Shown piece after piece: positions 38,117-47,518 of a stretch of DNA of 64,000 bases. The stretch covers positions 1-64,000 of the forward strand of contig JAJTHZ010000056.1 of the NCBI GenBank assembly GCA_021299185.1, in the 5' to 3' direction. The DNA comes from Lysobacteraceae bacterium. GTDB lineage: Bacteria > Pseudomonadota > Gammaproteobacteria > Xanthomonadales > Ahniellaceae. How positions within the stretch are numbered: position 1 is the first letter of the stretch; every line of letters begins with the position of its first letter. A model generated the notes under the pieces. The model was not told the DNA's origin. It did no database searches and saw only the letters and a list, made by a program, of their open reading frames with translations. Both the position numbers and the translations under genes were made by a program.

Positions 38117-38728
38117 CTACCTCACGCCACCATGCGTGAACCGCACCCACGCCAGCGCGGTCGTCGCCGCGTCGCCGAGCGCGGTATGGCGTCCGAGCAC
38201 CGGCACGCCGGCGGCGGCCATGATCGATTCGTAGCGGAGGTCCGGCTCGGCCTGCTCGGGATGCGCGAGCCGCCACGCGTCGCGGTAGACGTCGCGCAGT
38301 TCGATCACGCGGTTGGGCAGGCGGAAGCCGTGGCGCGCCTCGACCAGGCGATCCAGCACCGCGATGTCGAAGGCGATCGCGTAACCGAGGATCGGCCGGT
38401 TGCCGAGGTGGCGCAGCAGGGCGTCGAGCGCGGCGTCGAGCTCGGCGCCGCCTTCGATGTCCTGCGGCCGCAGCCGGTGGTGGCGCATGGCCTCGATGCG
38501 GAAGTCGGTGGCGCCGCGCACGGTCAGCGACAGCGCCTGCGACAGGCGCACCACGCGGCCGTCGACCGGCACCGCGGCCAGCGAGAGCACCGCGTCCCTG
38601 CGCGTGTCGAGGCCGGTGGTCTCGAGGTCCAGCGCCACGCAGCCCTCGCCGCGGAAGCGCTCGAACATCGCCGCATGCGGGCCGCCGCGCGCGCGGCGGG
38701 CGTCGAACAGGCGGCGGATGATCGTCAC
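38117..38728 (-). CDS. DnaQ-fold 3'-5' exonuclease (DEDDh)
   Basis: A 203-residue exonuclease-domain protein. Exo I is VALDLETTGLD (D and E ligands), Exo II is in GYAIAFDIAVLDRLV, and Exo III is HTALGDAATTALA (His and Asp), so it is of DEDDh type. It is shorter than the polymerase epsilon subunit, and stands next to the cNMP/CBS/DUF294 gene, a pairing often seen beside actP genes in proteobacteria. The role of the pair is not established; a DNA- or RNA-trimming function is likely from the fold. It starts 10 bases after the DUF294 stop and so is the second gene of that operon. Confidence 0.85.
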   Translation of the reverse strand: MTIIRRLFDARRARGGPHAAMFERFRGEGCVALDLETTGLDTRRDAVLSLAAVPVDGRVVRLSQALSLTVRGATDFRIEAMRHHRLRPQDIEGGAELDAALDALLRHLGNRPILGYAIAFDIAVLDRLVEARHGFRLPNRVIELRDVYRDAWRLAHPEQAEPDLRYESIMAAAGVPVLGRHTALGDAATTALAWVRFTHGGVR

Positions 38729-38738
38729 GGTCGCGCAC

Positions 38739-40553
38739 TCACTCCAGGCTGAAGCGCGCCTTCAGCCAGCCCTTGAACTCGCCGGCCACGCGCAGCGCGT
38801 CGCGCAGCAGGTCGCGGTCGAGGCGGCGCAGTTCGCCGGCCACGATGCGGTTGTCGGCCGCGGCGCCCTGCTTGAGATGCTTGATCTGCTCGGCGAGGCG
38901 CAGCCGGATGAACACCGCCAGCGACTGCATCAGGTCGCGGCCGAAGCGTGGCTCCAGCGCGCCGGCGGCGATCAGCGCCTCGGCGCGGTCGAAGGAGTTG
39001 CGCGCCTCGACGTGGTGCTTGAGCGCCAGCACGCGCAGGCCGTGCACGATCGGGAAGATGCCGCCCTTCTTCACGTCCGCGCCCTCGGCGCCGCCGCGGA
39101 TGCCGCCGAACAGGGTCAGCGGGCTGTGGAAGTCGACCGCCGGCTGGGCGAAGCCGCGCAGCGCGATCTCGTCGTCGGCGATCGCGAACATCGCCTGCCG
39201 CACGGGCTCGAACAGCGCCGGATCGCCGGCGACGACGTGGCCGTCGAACAGGATCGCGAGGTTCATCATCGCATCGGGGCCGGGCCGGCGCGTCCACTCG
39301 CGCACCTGCGCGACCCAGGCCGACTGCGTGCGTCGCCATGCGGCGTTGCGCACCATCACGCCGCCGGGGCATGGCGGCCAGCCCATCGCGGTGAGGCGCT
39401 CGGAGTAGGCCGCGGCCACGCGCTCGGCGTCCGGCCAGTCGAGGTCGTCGGCCAGCACCAGGGCGTTGTCCTGGTCGGTCTTGAGGATCTGCTCGCGGCG
39501 ACCTTCGCTGCCGAGCACCAGCAGGCAGACCTTGCCGCGCACGTGCGCCGGCACCAGCAGGTCGAACAGCTTGCCCATCAGGCGCGCGTTCAGTGCGCTG
39601 ATCAGTTCCATCAGGAACGACATCTTGGCGCCCTGCGCCGACAGCGTGCGCACCAGGTCGGTGAGGTCGCGCGCGGCGCCTTCGAGTTCGTCCACCGTCT
39701 TCGCGCGGGCCAGCCGGAACGAGATCACGTGGCTCTTGCTGGAGAAGTGCGAGAGCACCTCCATCAGGCCCAGGGTGCCTGCCACGACGCCGGCGCGGGT
39801 CACCACCACGCGGTGGATGTGGCGCTGGGTCATGGTGACCAGGGCCTGGAACAGCAGTTCGCCCTCGTCCAGCGCCAGCGCCGGGAAGGTGGCGTGCGGT
39901 CCGACCGGGTCGGCGGGCGTCGCCCCCTCGAGCGCCAGCGCGTCGAGCAGGTCGGTGCGGGTGGCGATGCCGAGGCGCGCGTCGTCGCGCACCAGCACGC
40001 AGTCGGTGTGGTGGCGGCGCATCAGGTCGACCGCCTCGCGGATCGGCGTCGCGGGCGCGACGTCGGCGGCGTCCACCACCAACGCGTCGCGGATGCGCGT
40101 GAGCATCAGTTCGGCGAGGTCGGACGGCTGGTCGCGCTCGGCCAGCAGGCGCCGCTTCACGGCCAGGGATTCGTGGAAGTAGGCGGCGAAGCGCGGGTTC
40201 TCGGCGGTGAGCGCGATGAACAGCGGCGCCGGGATCGCGTAGCAGAGCGTGTCCTCCAGCGCGCTGTAGGTGTGGCGCGCGCGGCCGGCGATGACCGCGA
40301 AGGCGCCGAACAGCTCACCGGCTTCGTATTCGGCGAAGGTCTCCGCCTTGCCGCCGCGATCATCGGAGGCGAGCACGCGGCCCTTGAGGATGACGTACAC
40401 CGCGGGCGAGGGTTCGCCGGCGCCGATCAGCCGCTCACCGGTCTTGAACCACGCGATGTCGGTGGCGGCCTGCACGCGCCGCGCCTGCGCGGCATCGAGC
40501 AGGTCGAACGGTGGCTGGCTGACGTCGAGCCCGACGTCGGTGGCGCTGGCCAT
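38739..40553 (-). CDS. cNMP-binding / CBS-pair / DUF294 nucleotidyltransferase-like protein
   Basis: A 604-residue soluble regulator-like protein: a cyclic-nucleotide-binding domain (about 15-130, YVILKGRVLASDD and AGELFGAFAVI), two CBS domains (about 150-280, with MRRHHTDCVLVRDD and MTQRHIHRVVVT), a DUF294 nucleotidyltransferase-like domain (LVLGSEGRREQILKTDQDNALV, about 350) and a DUF294 C-terminal helical domain (about 460-600). The GSEGRxE and DxD-like motifs are kept, suggesting nucleotidyl transfer as in GlnD-like enzymes, but the target is unknown. Operon with the DnaQ-type exonuclease. Confidence 0.88.
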   Translation of the reverse strand: MASATDVGLDVSQPPFDLLDAAQARRVQAATDIAWFKTGERLIGAGEPSPAVYVILKGRVLASDDRGGKAETFAEYEAGELFGAFAVIAGRARHTYSALEDTLCYAIPAPLFIALTAENPRFAAYFHESLAVKRRLLAERDQPSDLAELMLTRIRDALVVDAADVAPATPIREAVDLMRRHHTDCVLVRDDARLGIATRTDLLDALALEGATPADPVGPHATFPALALDEGELLFQALVTMTQRHIHRVVVTRAGVVAGTLGLMEVLSHFSSKSHVISFRLARAKTVDELEGAARDLTDLVRTLSAQGAKMSFLMELISALNARLMGKLFDLLVPAHVRGKVCLLVLGSEGRREQILKTDQDNALVLADDLDWPDAERVAAAYSERLTAMGWPPCPGGVMVRNAAWRRTQSAWVAQVREWTRRPGPDAMMNLAILFDGHVVAGDPALFEPVRQAMFAIADDEIALRGFAQPAVDFHSPLTLFGGIRGGAEGADVKKGGIFPIVHGLRVLALKHHVEARNSFDRAEALIAAGALEPRFGRDLMQSLAVFIRLRLAEQIKHLKQGAAADNRIVAGELRRLDRDLLRDALRVAGEFKGWLKARFSLE

Positions 40554-40677
40554 GCAGGTCCTCCGCGCGGATCAGCGACAGCCTAGCGGGCGCGGGCCCG
40601 GCTGCGAATCCGACTTCGGTCGCGGCGTGCTGCAGCGCGGCGCGTGGCGAGGCTGGCGCGCCCGCGCCGGCTTGGCT

Positions 40678-41358
40678 ATGGTGGATCGACCTGCCCTGGA
40701 TGGTCCCGTGATCGATTCCATTGCGCCCGCCACGCCCTGGATCGAGCGCTGCCCGCGCGGCCTGCCGCCGTCGCCGCTGGCGGCCGACGACCCGACCGTG
40801 CATTTGTGGCTGCTGCGCGGCGGGCGCGACGACCCGCGCCTGCGCGCGCTGGTCGCGGCCTACGCGGGCCTGGCCGTCGATGCGCTGCCGCTGGCCGTGG
40901 GTCCGCACGGCAAGCCCTACCTCGACGGCCATCCGCTGCGCTTCAACCTGTCGCACAGCGGCGACTGGAGCGTGCTGGCGCTGGCGGCCGGCACCGAGCT
41001 CGGGATCGACCTCGAGCACGCGCGGCGGGTGAAGCGGCGCACCGCGCTGCTGGAACGCTCGTTCACCGACGGCGAACGGCAGCGCCTCGCCGGCGGCGGC
41101 GACGCGGCGTTCCTGCGCTACTGGGCGGCCAAGGAAGCGCTGGTCAAGGCGATCGGGCGCGGCATCGCCTACGGGCTGAAGCAGATCGAGATCGACGAGC
41201 AGGCCGACGGCGCGCTCGCGGTGCGCGCGCTCGGTGGCCCGGCGGCACCGGCCGGGCGCTGGCGCGTGCACGGCTTCGATCCCGGCGAGGACGGCTTCGC
41301 CGTGCTGGCCTACGAAGGCCCGGAACGCCCGCTGGCTTTCTTCCGCGCGCCGGACTGA
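40678..41358 (+). CDS. 4'-phosphopantetheinyl transferase, Sfp type
   Basis: About 226 residues. Sfp-family motifs are LRFNLSHSGDWSVLAL, ELGIDLEHARRV (Mg2+-binding Asp and Glu) and FLRYWAAKEALVKAIGRG (WxxKEA). The enzyme moves phosphopantetheine from CoA to carrier proteins for fatty-acid, polyketide or peptide synthesis; no carrier-protein gene is nearby. The start is uncertain: ATG 40678 lacks a ribosome site, and GTG 40708, with GGATGG just upstream, is a good alternative. Its 3' end overlaps the convergent DUF2256 gene by about 50 bases. Confidence 0.88.
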   Translation: MVDRPALDGPVIDSIAPATPWIERCPRGLPPSPLAADDPTVHLWLLRGGRDDPRLRALVAAYAGLAVDALPLAVGPHGKPYLDGHPLRFNLSHSGDWSVLALAAGTELGIDLEHARRVKRRTALLERSFTDGERQRLAGGGDAAFLRYWAAKEALVKAIGRGIAYGLKQIEIDEQADGALAVRALGGPAAPAGRWRVHGFDPGEDGFAVLAYEGPERPLAFFRAPD

Positions 41359-41504
41359 AGCGGCGCGCCGCGCGGCGTGCCGCGGCGGCAGGCATCGGAG
41401 CAGTACTTCACCTGCTCCCAGTTGAGCGCCCACTTGCGGCGCCAGGCCATCGGCCGCCCGCACACCACGCAGTCCTTGCTCGGCAGGTCGCCCTTGCGGC
41501 TCAT
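41310..41504 (-). CDS. DUF2256 zinc-ribbon-like small protein
   Basis: A 64-residue protein with [30 protein letters not shown], the four-cysteine DUF2256 pattern that probably binds zinc. DUF2256 genes are usually next to cryptochrome/photolyase genes; here the start overlaps the photolyase stop (ATGA, 41501-41504). The last 30 residues (Gly/Ser/Arg-rich) overlap the convergent transferase gene and may be an extension beyond the conserved domain. Function is unknown. Confidence 0.85.
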   Translation of the reverse strand: MSRKGDLPSKDCVVCGRPMAWRRKWALNWEQVKYCSDACRRGTPRGAPLQSGARKKASGRSGPS

Positions 41505-43048
41505 GGCGGCGTGCCGAACAGGTCGGCCTGCGGCGGTGGCGCCGGCGGCGCCGCGATGCGTCGCTTGCGGCTGCCGTGCCGCGCGAGCACCGCGCGGCTG
41601 CGCTCGCCCATGCCGGGCCGGCGACGCCACTCGGTGAGGCGGGCCTTGGCCTCGCGCGCGGCCTGCTCGTGGTCGACGAGCGGCGCGGGGTAGTCGCGGC
41701 CGATGCAGCAGCCATGCGCGGCCTGCATGGCCGGCGGCATCTTCCACGGCTCGTGGATCCACGTCGCCGGCACCTGTGCCAGCGCCGGCAGCCAGCGGCG
41801 GATGAAGTCGCCGTCGGGGTCCTGGTCGCGCGACTGCTTCACCGGGTTGTAGATGCGCGGGATGTTGATGCCGGTGGTGCCGGACTGCATCTGCATCTGC
41901 GGCCAGTGGATGCCGGGCTCGTAGTCGGTGAAGCGCCGCGCCAGCACCTGCCCGCTGTCGCGCCACGGCAGCCACAAATGCCAGGAGGCCACCGCGACCA
42001 GCATCGCGCGCATGCGGAAGTTGATCCAGCCGGTGGCCTCCAGCATGCGCATGCAGGCATCGACCAGCGGCCAGCCGGTCTCGCCCGCGGCCCAGGCCGC
42101 GAGCCGCACGGGATCGGCCGCTGCCGGGCGCAGGCCCTCAAAGCCGCGGTGCATGCAGGCGTGCTCGATGCGCGGTTCGCTTTCGAGTTTCTGCATGAAG
42201 TGGCAGTGCCAGTGCAGGCGCGACTCGAAGGCGACCAGGGCGCGGCGCTGCACGGCGGCGCCCGGTGCATCGGCATCGGCCAGCGCATCGCGCGCGCCGC
42301 GCACCGCGGCCACCAGCTCGCGCAGGCCGAGACTGCCGGCGGCGAGGTGCGGCGACAGCCGCGAGCAGGCGCGGTGCGCGGTGCGCGGGCTCGACATCTG
42401 CCGGTGGTAGCGCGCCCCGCGGCCGCCGGGCGCGACGAAGGACGCCAGCAGGTCCAGCGCCAGCGCGCGGCCGCCGCGCTGGCGGCGCGGACACGGGTCG
42501 GGCGGCAGGCCGAGTCCGGCGGCGTCGGGCAGCGGCGTGTCGTCGACCCCGGCCAGGCCGGCCCGCGCGCCTTCCAGCGGCGGCGCGGGTTCGCGCACGA
42601 AGCGCTCCCACTGCGCGGCCCAGCCGTTGCGCAGGCGCAGGCCGCGCAGCACGCCGAACGGGCGCGGTTCGTGCCAGGCCACGCCGCGGGCGCGCAGCAG
42701 GGCACCGACCGCGCGGTCGCGGTCGAAGGTCCAGCCGTTGCCGGTTTCCTGGTGCGACCACACGGCCGCGACCCGGTGGCGCTGCAGCAGGTCCTCGAAG
42801 GTCGCCACGGCGTCACCGATGCGGACCACCAGCGGCAGTCCGCGCGCGGCCAGCGCGGCGCGCAGGTCTTCCACGCACTCACGGTGGAAGGCGTACTGGC
42901 GGGCCGCGGCGTCGGGCTGGCGCCAGAGCGCGGGTTCGACGACGTACAGCGGCAGCACGGGGCCCGCGCGCGCGGCCAGCGCCAGCGGGGCGTGGTCATC
43001 CACCCGCAGGTCGCGCTTGAACCAGACGATCTGCAGCGGCTCGGCCAT
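41501..43048 (-). CDS. Cryptochrome/photolyase family protein
   Basis: A 515-residue flavoprotein. The N-terminal antenna domain begins [16 protein letters not shown]. The C-terminal FAD domain has [61 protein letters not shown] and [14 protein letters not shown]. It should repair UV pyrimidine dimers using light, although some members of this DUF2256-linked group might have a signalling or other repair role. The tail (about 475-515) ends QADLFGTPP. The ATG at 43048 starts [10 protein letters not shown]. It is divergent from an ECF sigma gene with a 117-base shared gap. Confidence 0.88.
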   Translation of the reverse strand: MAEPLQIVWFKRDLRVDDHAPLALAARAGPVLPLYVVEPALWRQPDAAARQYAFHRECVEDLRAALAARGLPLVVRIGDAVATFEDLLQRHRVAAVWSHQETGNGWTFDRDRAVGALLRARGVAWHEPRPFGVLRGLRLRNGWAAQWERFVREPAPPLEGARAGLAGVDDTPLPDAAGLGLPPDPCPRRQRGGRALALDLLASFVAPGGRGARYHRQMSSPRTAHRACSRLSPHLAAGSLGLRELVAAVRGARDALADADAPGAAVQRRALVAFESRLHWHCHFMQKLESEPRIEHACMHRGFEGLRPAAADPVRLAAWAAGETGWPLVDACMRMLEATGWINFRMRAMLVAVASWHLWLPWRDSGQVLARRFTDYEPGIHWPQMQMQSGTTGINIPRIYNPVKQSRDQDPDGDFIRRWLPALAQVPATWIHEPWKMPPAMQAAHGCCIGRDYPAPLVDHEQAAREAKARLTEWRRRPGMGERSRAVLARHGSRKRRIAAPPAPPPQADLFGTPP

Positions 43049-43165
43049 CGGCCACAGTCTGCGGGTCCGCGGTGAGGCGGCGGTGAACCGGCCTTGCGGG
43101 CGCCGCGCGGGCGGTCCAGCATGGTTGCGACGGGACGCCGCGGCAGCGCGTCCTCCGGACAACGA

Positions 43166-43768
43166 ATGGCCGACGCCCGCCCGCCCGTGCAGGATGCGTT
43201 CTTCCAGGTGCTGGAGCCGCCGCGGCTGGCCGGTCTGCGGCGCGGTGAGCGGGCGGCGCTGGCGGCGGTGTTCGAGCGTTATCAGCGCGCGGCCTACAAC
43301 CTCGCACTGCGCATGCTCGGCGACGGGCCGGCGGCCGAGGACGTGGTGCAGGACGTGTTCCTGCGCCTGCCGGGCGCGGCGGCGCGGTTTCGCGGCGAGG
43401 CGCCGTTCGGGGCCTGGCTGCGGCGTCTGGTCGCGAACGGCTGCATCGATGAAATCCGGCGCCGGCAGTGGCTGGACCGCGACGCGCCGCCGGAGGACCG
43501 GGTCGATCCGGCCACCGGCGCGGGCCTCGCCGAGGCGCAGGCCGAGGCCTGGGCCTTGCTGCAGGGCCTGCCGCCGAAGGTGCGCGCGGTGCTGGTGTTG
43601 AACGTGGTGGAAGGCTGGACGCATGCCGAGATCGGCGCGCAGTTCGGGCAGAGCGAAAGTTGGTCGAAGTCGATCCTGTCGCGTGCGCTGCGCCGCCTGC
43701 AGCCGCGCGATCCGACGGGGGAGGAAGCCGCTCATGAACGTCGTGCCACTCGATCCGGTCCTGCCTGA
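43166..43768 (+). CDS. ECF-type RNA polymerase sigma factor
   Basis: A 200-residue sigma-70-family protein with region 2 (about 28-95; [31 protein letters not shown]) and region 4 (about 125-185; [48 protein letters not shown]). It directs transcription of a stress or envelope regulon. The ATG at 43166 was chosen over several in-frame upstream starts with Gly/Arg-rich sequence. The next gene overlaps its 3' end by 35 bases, as expected for a sigma/anti-sigma pair, and the photolyase gene is divergent. Confidence 0.9.
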   Translation: MADARPPVQDAFFQVLEPPRLAGLRRGERAALAAVFERYQRAAYNLALRMLGDGPAAEDVVQDVFLRLPGAAARFRGEAPFGAWLRRLVANGCIDEIRRRQWLDRDAPPEDRVDPATGAGLAEAQAEAWALLQGLPPKVRAVLVLNVVEGWTHAEIGAQFGQSESWSKSILSRALRRLQPRDPTGEEAAHERRATRSGPA

Positions 43769-44213
43769 GGACCTGCGGCGCCGCCTCGGCGCGCTGCCCG
43801 ATTTCGCGCCGCCGCCGGCGCTGCGCGAGCGCGTGGCGGCGCGCTCGTGGAACCGCGCGGCGTCGCGCCGGCCGTGGTTCGCCGCCGCGGCCGCGACGCT
43901 GCTGGCCGCGGTCGGCGCGGCGTGGATGATGCGCACGCTGCCGTCGCCGGTGGAACCGACGCCCGACCCGGGTACCGCGCGGATGGCGCTGCTGGAGCAG
44001 GACGTGCATGCACTGCGGGTCGCCGCGCGCGCCATCCCGCCCGCTGCGGCGACGCTGGAGGGCGAACTGGCGCGCATCGACCGCTCGCTGGCGGCCTCGT
44101 TCGCCGCCGGCGCGCCGGACAGCACGCGCGCCGCGCTGTGGCGCGACCGCGAGGCGGTGCTGGCCGGCCTGCATCGTGCCTATCGCCAACCCGATCGACT
44201 GATCCGAATCTGA
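43734..44213 (+). CDS. Single-pass membrane protein, probable anti-sigma partner
   Basis: A 159-residue protein with an N-terminal cytoplasmic part (1-45), one membrane segment (about 48-66, [19 protein letters not shown]) and a periplasmic helical part (about 80-159, [28 protein letters not shown]). It overlaps the ECF sigma gene and is followed by the PDZ gene 16 bases later. Topology and position suggest an anti-sigma factor, but I see no named zinc-binding anti-sigma motif (no HxxxCxxC), so the role is inference. Confidence 0.65.
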   Translation: MNVVPLDPVLPEDLRRRLGALPDFAPPPALRERVAARSWNRAASRRPWFAAAAATLLAAVGAAWMMRTLPSPVEPTPDPGTARMALLEQDVHALRVAARAIPPAAATLEGELARIDRSLAASFAAGAPDSTRAALWRDREAVLAGLHRAYRQPDRLIRI

Positions 44214-44229
44214 CGCCGAGGTCGCTGCC

Positions 44230-45159
44230 ATGAAACGTTCGTTCCCGCTCGTGCTGGCCCTGCTCGCCGCAGGCTCCGTCGATGCCGCACCCACGCCGGA
44301 GGAGATCCTGCGCGCGGAACTGCGCGACACCGTGGCGCGGGTGCTCGCCAGCGAGGCCTTCGCCGGACGCGATGCCGGTGCACTCGGGCTCACGCTGAGC
44401 GTGCCGGCCGAGCGCTACCTCGACCTCGGCCTGCTGCTCGATCCGCGCGATCCGGCACCGCAGGGCCTGCAGGTGCTCGGCACCACGCCCGGCGGCACCG
44501 CGCAGGCGCTCGGTTTGCGCGCGGGCGATCGCATCCTCGCGGTGGGCGAACAGCCGCTGGTCGGACTCGGGCTCGACGACGACGGTCGCTCGCAGGCAGT
44601 GGCGCGCCTGCGCGCGGTGCTGGCCGGGCTTCCGGATGGCGGTCGACTCGCGCTGGCGGTCGAGCGCGAGGGCCGCCGCGTCGCGATCGACGGCGCGGTG
44701 ACGGTGCGCTACCTGCCGCCGCTGCGGCTCGAACTGGGCGAGGGCAATCTCGTGACCTCGACCGGCGCGGCCGCGGCGACGAGCGTACCCGCGGCGGCGA
44801 TGGCGCAGGCGGATGCCGGCTGCGGCCGCATCAGCACCTTCCACGTCGCCCCGCGCAGCCAGCGCCTCTACGCCGCACGCGTGCTGTCGATCGACGGCCA
44901 GATCCCCGGGCCCACCGACCAGGACACCTGGCGCCTGCCCCCGGGCACGCACACCGTCGAAGTCGCGGAGTCGATCGACGCGCAGGACCTGCCAGCGTCG
45001 TTCTCGCGGCGGCGCGCGACGCTGGGCCGCAAGACCTTCGAGGTGGTGGTCGAGCCCGGCACCACGCACCTGGTGGCGGCGCGGCTGGTCGACACCCTGG
45101 GCGGGCGCGACTATTGGGAGCCGGTGGTCTGGAAGACGCTGTCCGAGCCCTGCCGCTGA
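44230..45159 (+). CDS. Secreted PDZ-domain protein
   Basis: A 309-residue protein with a signal peptide (about 1-19, KRSFPLVLALLAAGSVDAA) and a PDZ-like domain (about 75-155: LQVLGTTPGGTAQALGLRAGDRILAVGEQPL). There is no protease domain. The second half (about 190-309) is beta-rich with FEVVVEPGTTHLVAARL, reminiscent of small periplasmic sensors. As third gene of the sigma / membrane partner / PDZ set, it could sense envelope substrates and act on the anti-sigma protein. This is inference from gene order. Confidence 0.75.
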   Translation: MKRSFPLVLALLAAGSVDAAPTPEEILRAELRDTVARVLASEAFAGRDAGALGLTLSVPAERYLDLGLLLDPRDPAPQGLQVLGTTPGGTAQALGLRAGDRILAVGEQPLVGLGLDDDGRSQAVARLRAVLAGLPDGGRLALAVEREGRRVAIDGAVTVRYLPPLRLELGEGNLVTSTGAAAATSVPAAAMAQADAGCGRISTFHVAPRSQRLYAARVLSIDGQIPGPTDQDTWRLPPGTHTVEVAESIDAQDLPASFSRRRATLGRKTFEVVVEPGTTHLVAARLVDTLGGRDYWEPVVWKTLSEPCR

Positions 45160-45262
45160 GGCCCTGCGCACGGATCGCCGCGCCGCGGGCACGGCCTGCG
45201 CGGTCCGCTTTGCGGCGGCCGCATCCGGGCTACCATGCGCGCTTTGGCGTTCGGGATCTCGG

Positions 45263-45772
45263 ATGAAGCTGGACCTTGGCTGCGGGCGGGCGAAGAAGCC
45301 CGGATTCACCGGCGTCGACGTGACGCCCGACTGCGACGCCGACGTGGTGCACGACCTCACGGTGGTGCCGTGGCCGTTCGCCGAAGCGTCGGTCGACGAG
45401 GTGTGGTGCGCGCAGTTCTTCGAGCACCTCACCGGCGCGCAGCGCATCGATTTCATGCACGAGCTGTATCGCGTGATGAAGCCCGGCGCGCAGGCGACGC
45501 TGATCACGCCGTACTGGACCTCGGGCCGCGCGGTGCAGGACCCGACCCACCAGTGGCCACCGCTGCTGGAGGCGTCCTACCTCTACTTCAACCGCGACTG
45601 GCGCGAGCGCAACGGCCTCGGCCACTACGGCATCCACTGCGACTTCGATTTCCGCTTCGCATTCGCCTACACCGATGCCTGGGCGCAGAAATCACCGGAG
45701 GAAAAGGCGTTCGCGCGCCTGCACTACTTCAACGTGGTGACCGACCTGCACGTGTTCCTGACCCGCCGCTGA
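45263..45772 (+). CDS. SAM-dependent methyltransferase (class I)
   Basis: A 169-residue protein with the SAM-binding start [19 protein letters not shown] (GxGxxxxPG and acidic D19-type residue), then [29 protein letters not shown] and a C-terminal beta strand LHVFLTRR. This is a small class I methyltransferase of the Methyltransf_11 type; substrate unknown. The true start is ATG 45263; the longer frame upstream is shadow. pdxJ follows 10 bases after its stop, so the two are probably cotranscribed. Confidence 0.82.
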   Translation: MKLDLGCGRAKKPGFTGVDVTPDCDADVVHDLTVVPWPFAEASVDEVWCAQFFEHLTGAQRIDFMHELYRVMKPGAQATLITPYWTSGRAVQDPTHQWPPLLEASYLYFNRDWRERNGLGHYGIHCDFDFRFAFAYTDAWAQKSPEEKAFARLHYFNVVTDLHVFLTRR

Positions 45773-45782
45773 GGCTTTGCGC

Positions 45783-46535
45783 ATGACCGTGCTCAGCGTC
45801 AACCTCAACAAGATCGCCGTGCTGCGCAATTCGCGCGGCGAAGACCTGCCCAGCGTCGAGGCCGCGGCGCGCGCCTGCATCGCAGCCGGCTGCGGCGGCA
45901 TCACCGTGCACCCGCGCCCGGACCAGCGCCACATCCGCCCGGCCGACGTGGATGCGCTGGCCGCGTGGCTGCCGGTGGAGTTCAACATCGAGGGCAATCC
46001 GTTCGCCGGCCCCACGCCGCGCGGCTACCCGGGATTCCTCGCCCTCGTCGAGCGCGCGCGCCCCGTGCAGTGCACCCTGGTGCCCGACAGCGACGGCCAG
46101 ATCACCTCCGACCACGGTTTCGACCTCGCGCAGGCCGCGGGGCGGCTGCGGCCGGTGATCGCGCGCCTGAAGGGGTGGGGCTGCCGGGTCAGCCTGTTCA
46201 TGGATGCGGGCGCGGTCGACGTGGAACGCGCGGCGGAACTCGGCGCGGACCGGATCGAGATCTACACCGGGCCGTTCGCCAAGGCCTTCGCGGCGGGCGA
46301 TGCGGGCCGGGCGTTGGAGGCTTGCGCGCGCACCGCCGAGCGCGCGCAGGCGGCCGGGCTCGGGGTGAACGCGGGACACGACCTCAACGAGGCCAACCTC
46401 GGCGTGTTCCTGCGCACGGTGCCGAAGGTGCTGGAAGTTTCGATCGGGCACGCCCTGATCGGCGAGGCGCTGTACGACGGGCTGTTGCCGACGGTGCGGC
46501 GCTACCTCGAGGTGATCGCGGCCGCGACGCCGTAG
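45783..46535 (+). CDS. pdxJ: Pyridoxine 5'-phosphate synthase
   Basis: A 250-residue TIM-barrel enzyme that condenses 3-amino-1-hydroxyacetone phosphate with deoxyxylulose 5-phosphate in vitamin B6 synthesis. Family signatures: [72 protein letters not shown] and [13 protein letters not shown]. In Xanthomonas pdxJ lies next to tonB-exbB-exbD1-exbD2, as here, but on the opposite strand. It is convergent with the third exbD-like gene. Confidence 0.95.
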   Translation: MTVLSVNLNKIAVLRNSRGEDLPSVEAAARACIAAGCGGITVHPRPDQRHIRPADVDALAAWLPVEFNIEGNPFAGPTPRGYPGFLALVERARPVQCTLVPDSDGQITSDHGFDLAQAAGRLRPVIARLKGWGCRVSLFMDAGAVDVERAAELGADRIEIYTGPFAKAFAAGDAGRALEACARTAERAQAAGLGVNAGHDLNEANLGVFLRTVPKVLEVSIGHALIGEALYDGLLPTVRRYLEVIAAATP

Positions 46536-46590
46536 CGGGCCGCGTGCGCGCGGCAGCATAGGCCGCGCGGCGCGTTCGAGCTGCCGGCGA

Positions 46591-46986
46591 TCAAGGCGCG
46601 TCGAGGAACCCCACCGAGCGCATCCCGGCGCCCTGCGCGATCGCCAGCACGCCGGTGACCTCCTCGAACCGGGCGTTGGCGGCGACGTCGAGGGCCACGA
46701 TCGGTTGCGGCGTCCGCCGCGCTTCGAACGCGAACTGCGGCGCCAGCGCCGCGGCGGGCAACGCCACGCCGTTCCAAAGCAGTCGGCCGTCGGCCGCGAC
46801 CGTCAGCACGATGCGCTCGGGCGGCTCGGGGGGCGGTGGCGTGTCCTGCGGCAGCGCGACATCGACGCGATTCAGCAGCGGCGGCGTCGCGAGCAGGAAG
46901 ACCACCAGCAGGACCAGCAGGACGTCGATCAGCGGCGTCACGTTCAGGTCGCGAATCGCCGGGCTCTCACGCAGGGCATAAGCCAT
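46591..46986 (-). CDS. ExbD/TolR-family protein (third copy)
   Basis: A 131-residue protein with the ExbD/TolR plan: short cytoplasmic start, one membrane segment (about 16-36) with the key acid in IRDLNVTPLIDVLLVLLVVFLL, and a periplasmic domain (ALPQDTPPPPEPPERIVLTVAADG, ending GMRSVGFLDAP). The proton-relay aspartate in PLIDVLL is kept. GGAGAGCC precedes ATG 46986. It is separated from exbD2 by a 530-base repeat region and a terminator, so it likely has its own promoter. It may replace or modulate the other ExbD proteins. Confidence 0.88.
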   Translation of the reverse strand: MAYALRESPAIRDLNVTPLIDVLLVLLVVFLLATPPLLNRVDVALPQDTPPPPEPPERIVLTVAADGRLLWNGVALPAAALAPQFAFEARRTPQPIVALDVAANARFEEVTGVLAIAQGAGMRSVGFLDAP

Positions 46987-47459
46987 GGGGGCTCTCCGTC
47001 GCTGAAGGAACGGCTGGATGCATGTCATCGCAGGCCATCGAGGGGCGCAAGGGGCAGCCGATGAGCGGCGGGGGGCCGGGGGCCAGCGACCAAGGCCCAG
47101 GGCCCAGGGCTCAGGGGCCAGAAAAGCCGGCGACGGGTCGCACGGCGGTGAACCGAGCGCAGCGGGGCAGTGCATGGCATCGCGGCGCACGCGCCGCTCC
47201 CACGCCAGCGCGACGGGCCACGGATGCAGTCGTTGCACCCAGCACCCTGCAGCTAGGGCCCAGGGCCCAGGGCCCAGAAAAGCCGGCGACGGGTTGCGCG
47301 GCGGTGAGCCGACCGCAGCGGGGCAGTGCAAGGCATCGCGGCGCACGCGCCGCTCCCACACCTGCGCGCCGGGCTGCGGACGCCGTCGCTGCACCCTGCA
47401 CCCTGCACGCTGGGCCCTGAGCCCTCAGCCCTGAGCCCTCGCTCCAAAAGCCCAGAAAC
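46987..47459. repeat. Composite repeat region: AGGGCCC heptamers plus GCGGCGCGTGCGCCGC REPs
   Basis: Heptamer runs lie at 47092-47121 (AAGGCCC, AGGGCCC, AGGGCTC, AGGGGCC, AG), 47255-47277 (AGGGCCC three times, AG) and, inverted, at 47391-47439 (seven words from GCACCCT to GAGCCCT, all ending CCCT or GCT in exact phase). The first two are each followed by GAAAAGCCGGCGACGGGT (47121 and 47277, 156 bases apart) and then by a REP palindrome GCGGCGCACGCGCCGCTCCC (about 47168 and 47339), so a 156-base unit is duplicated. No gene is seen in this gap. Confidence 0.88.
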
Positions 47460-47488
47460 AAAAACGCCGCCGGGATCTCCGGCGGCGT
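47460..47488 (-). terminator. Intrinsic terminator of the tonB-exbB-exbD operon
   Basis: On the minus strand ACGCCGCCGG pairs with CCGGCGGCGT (47464-47488) around a five-base loop and is followed by TTTTT. It lies about 30 bases after the exbD2 stop at 47519, a classic rho-independent terminator. Confidence 0.88.
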
Positions 47489-47518
47489 CAGGTCCCACGC
47501 GCGGCGATCGGCGAGCGA

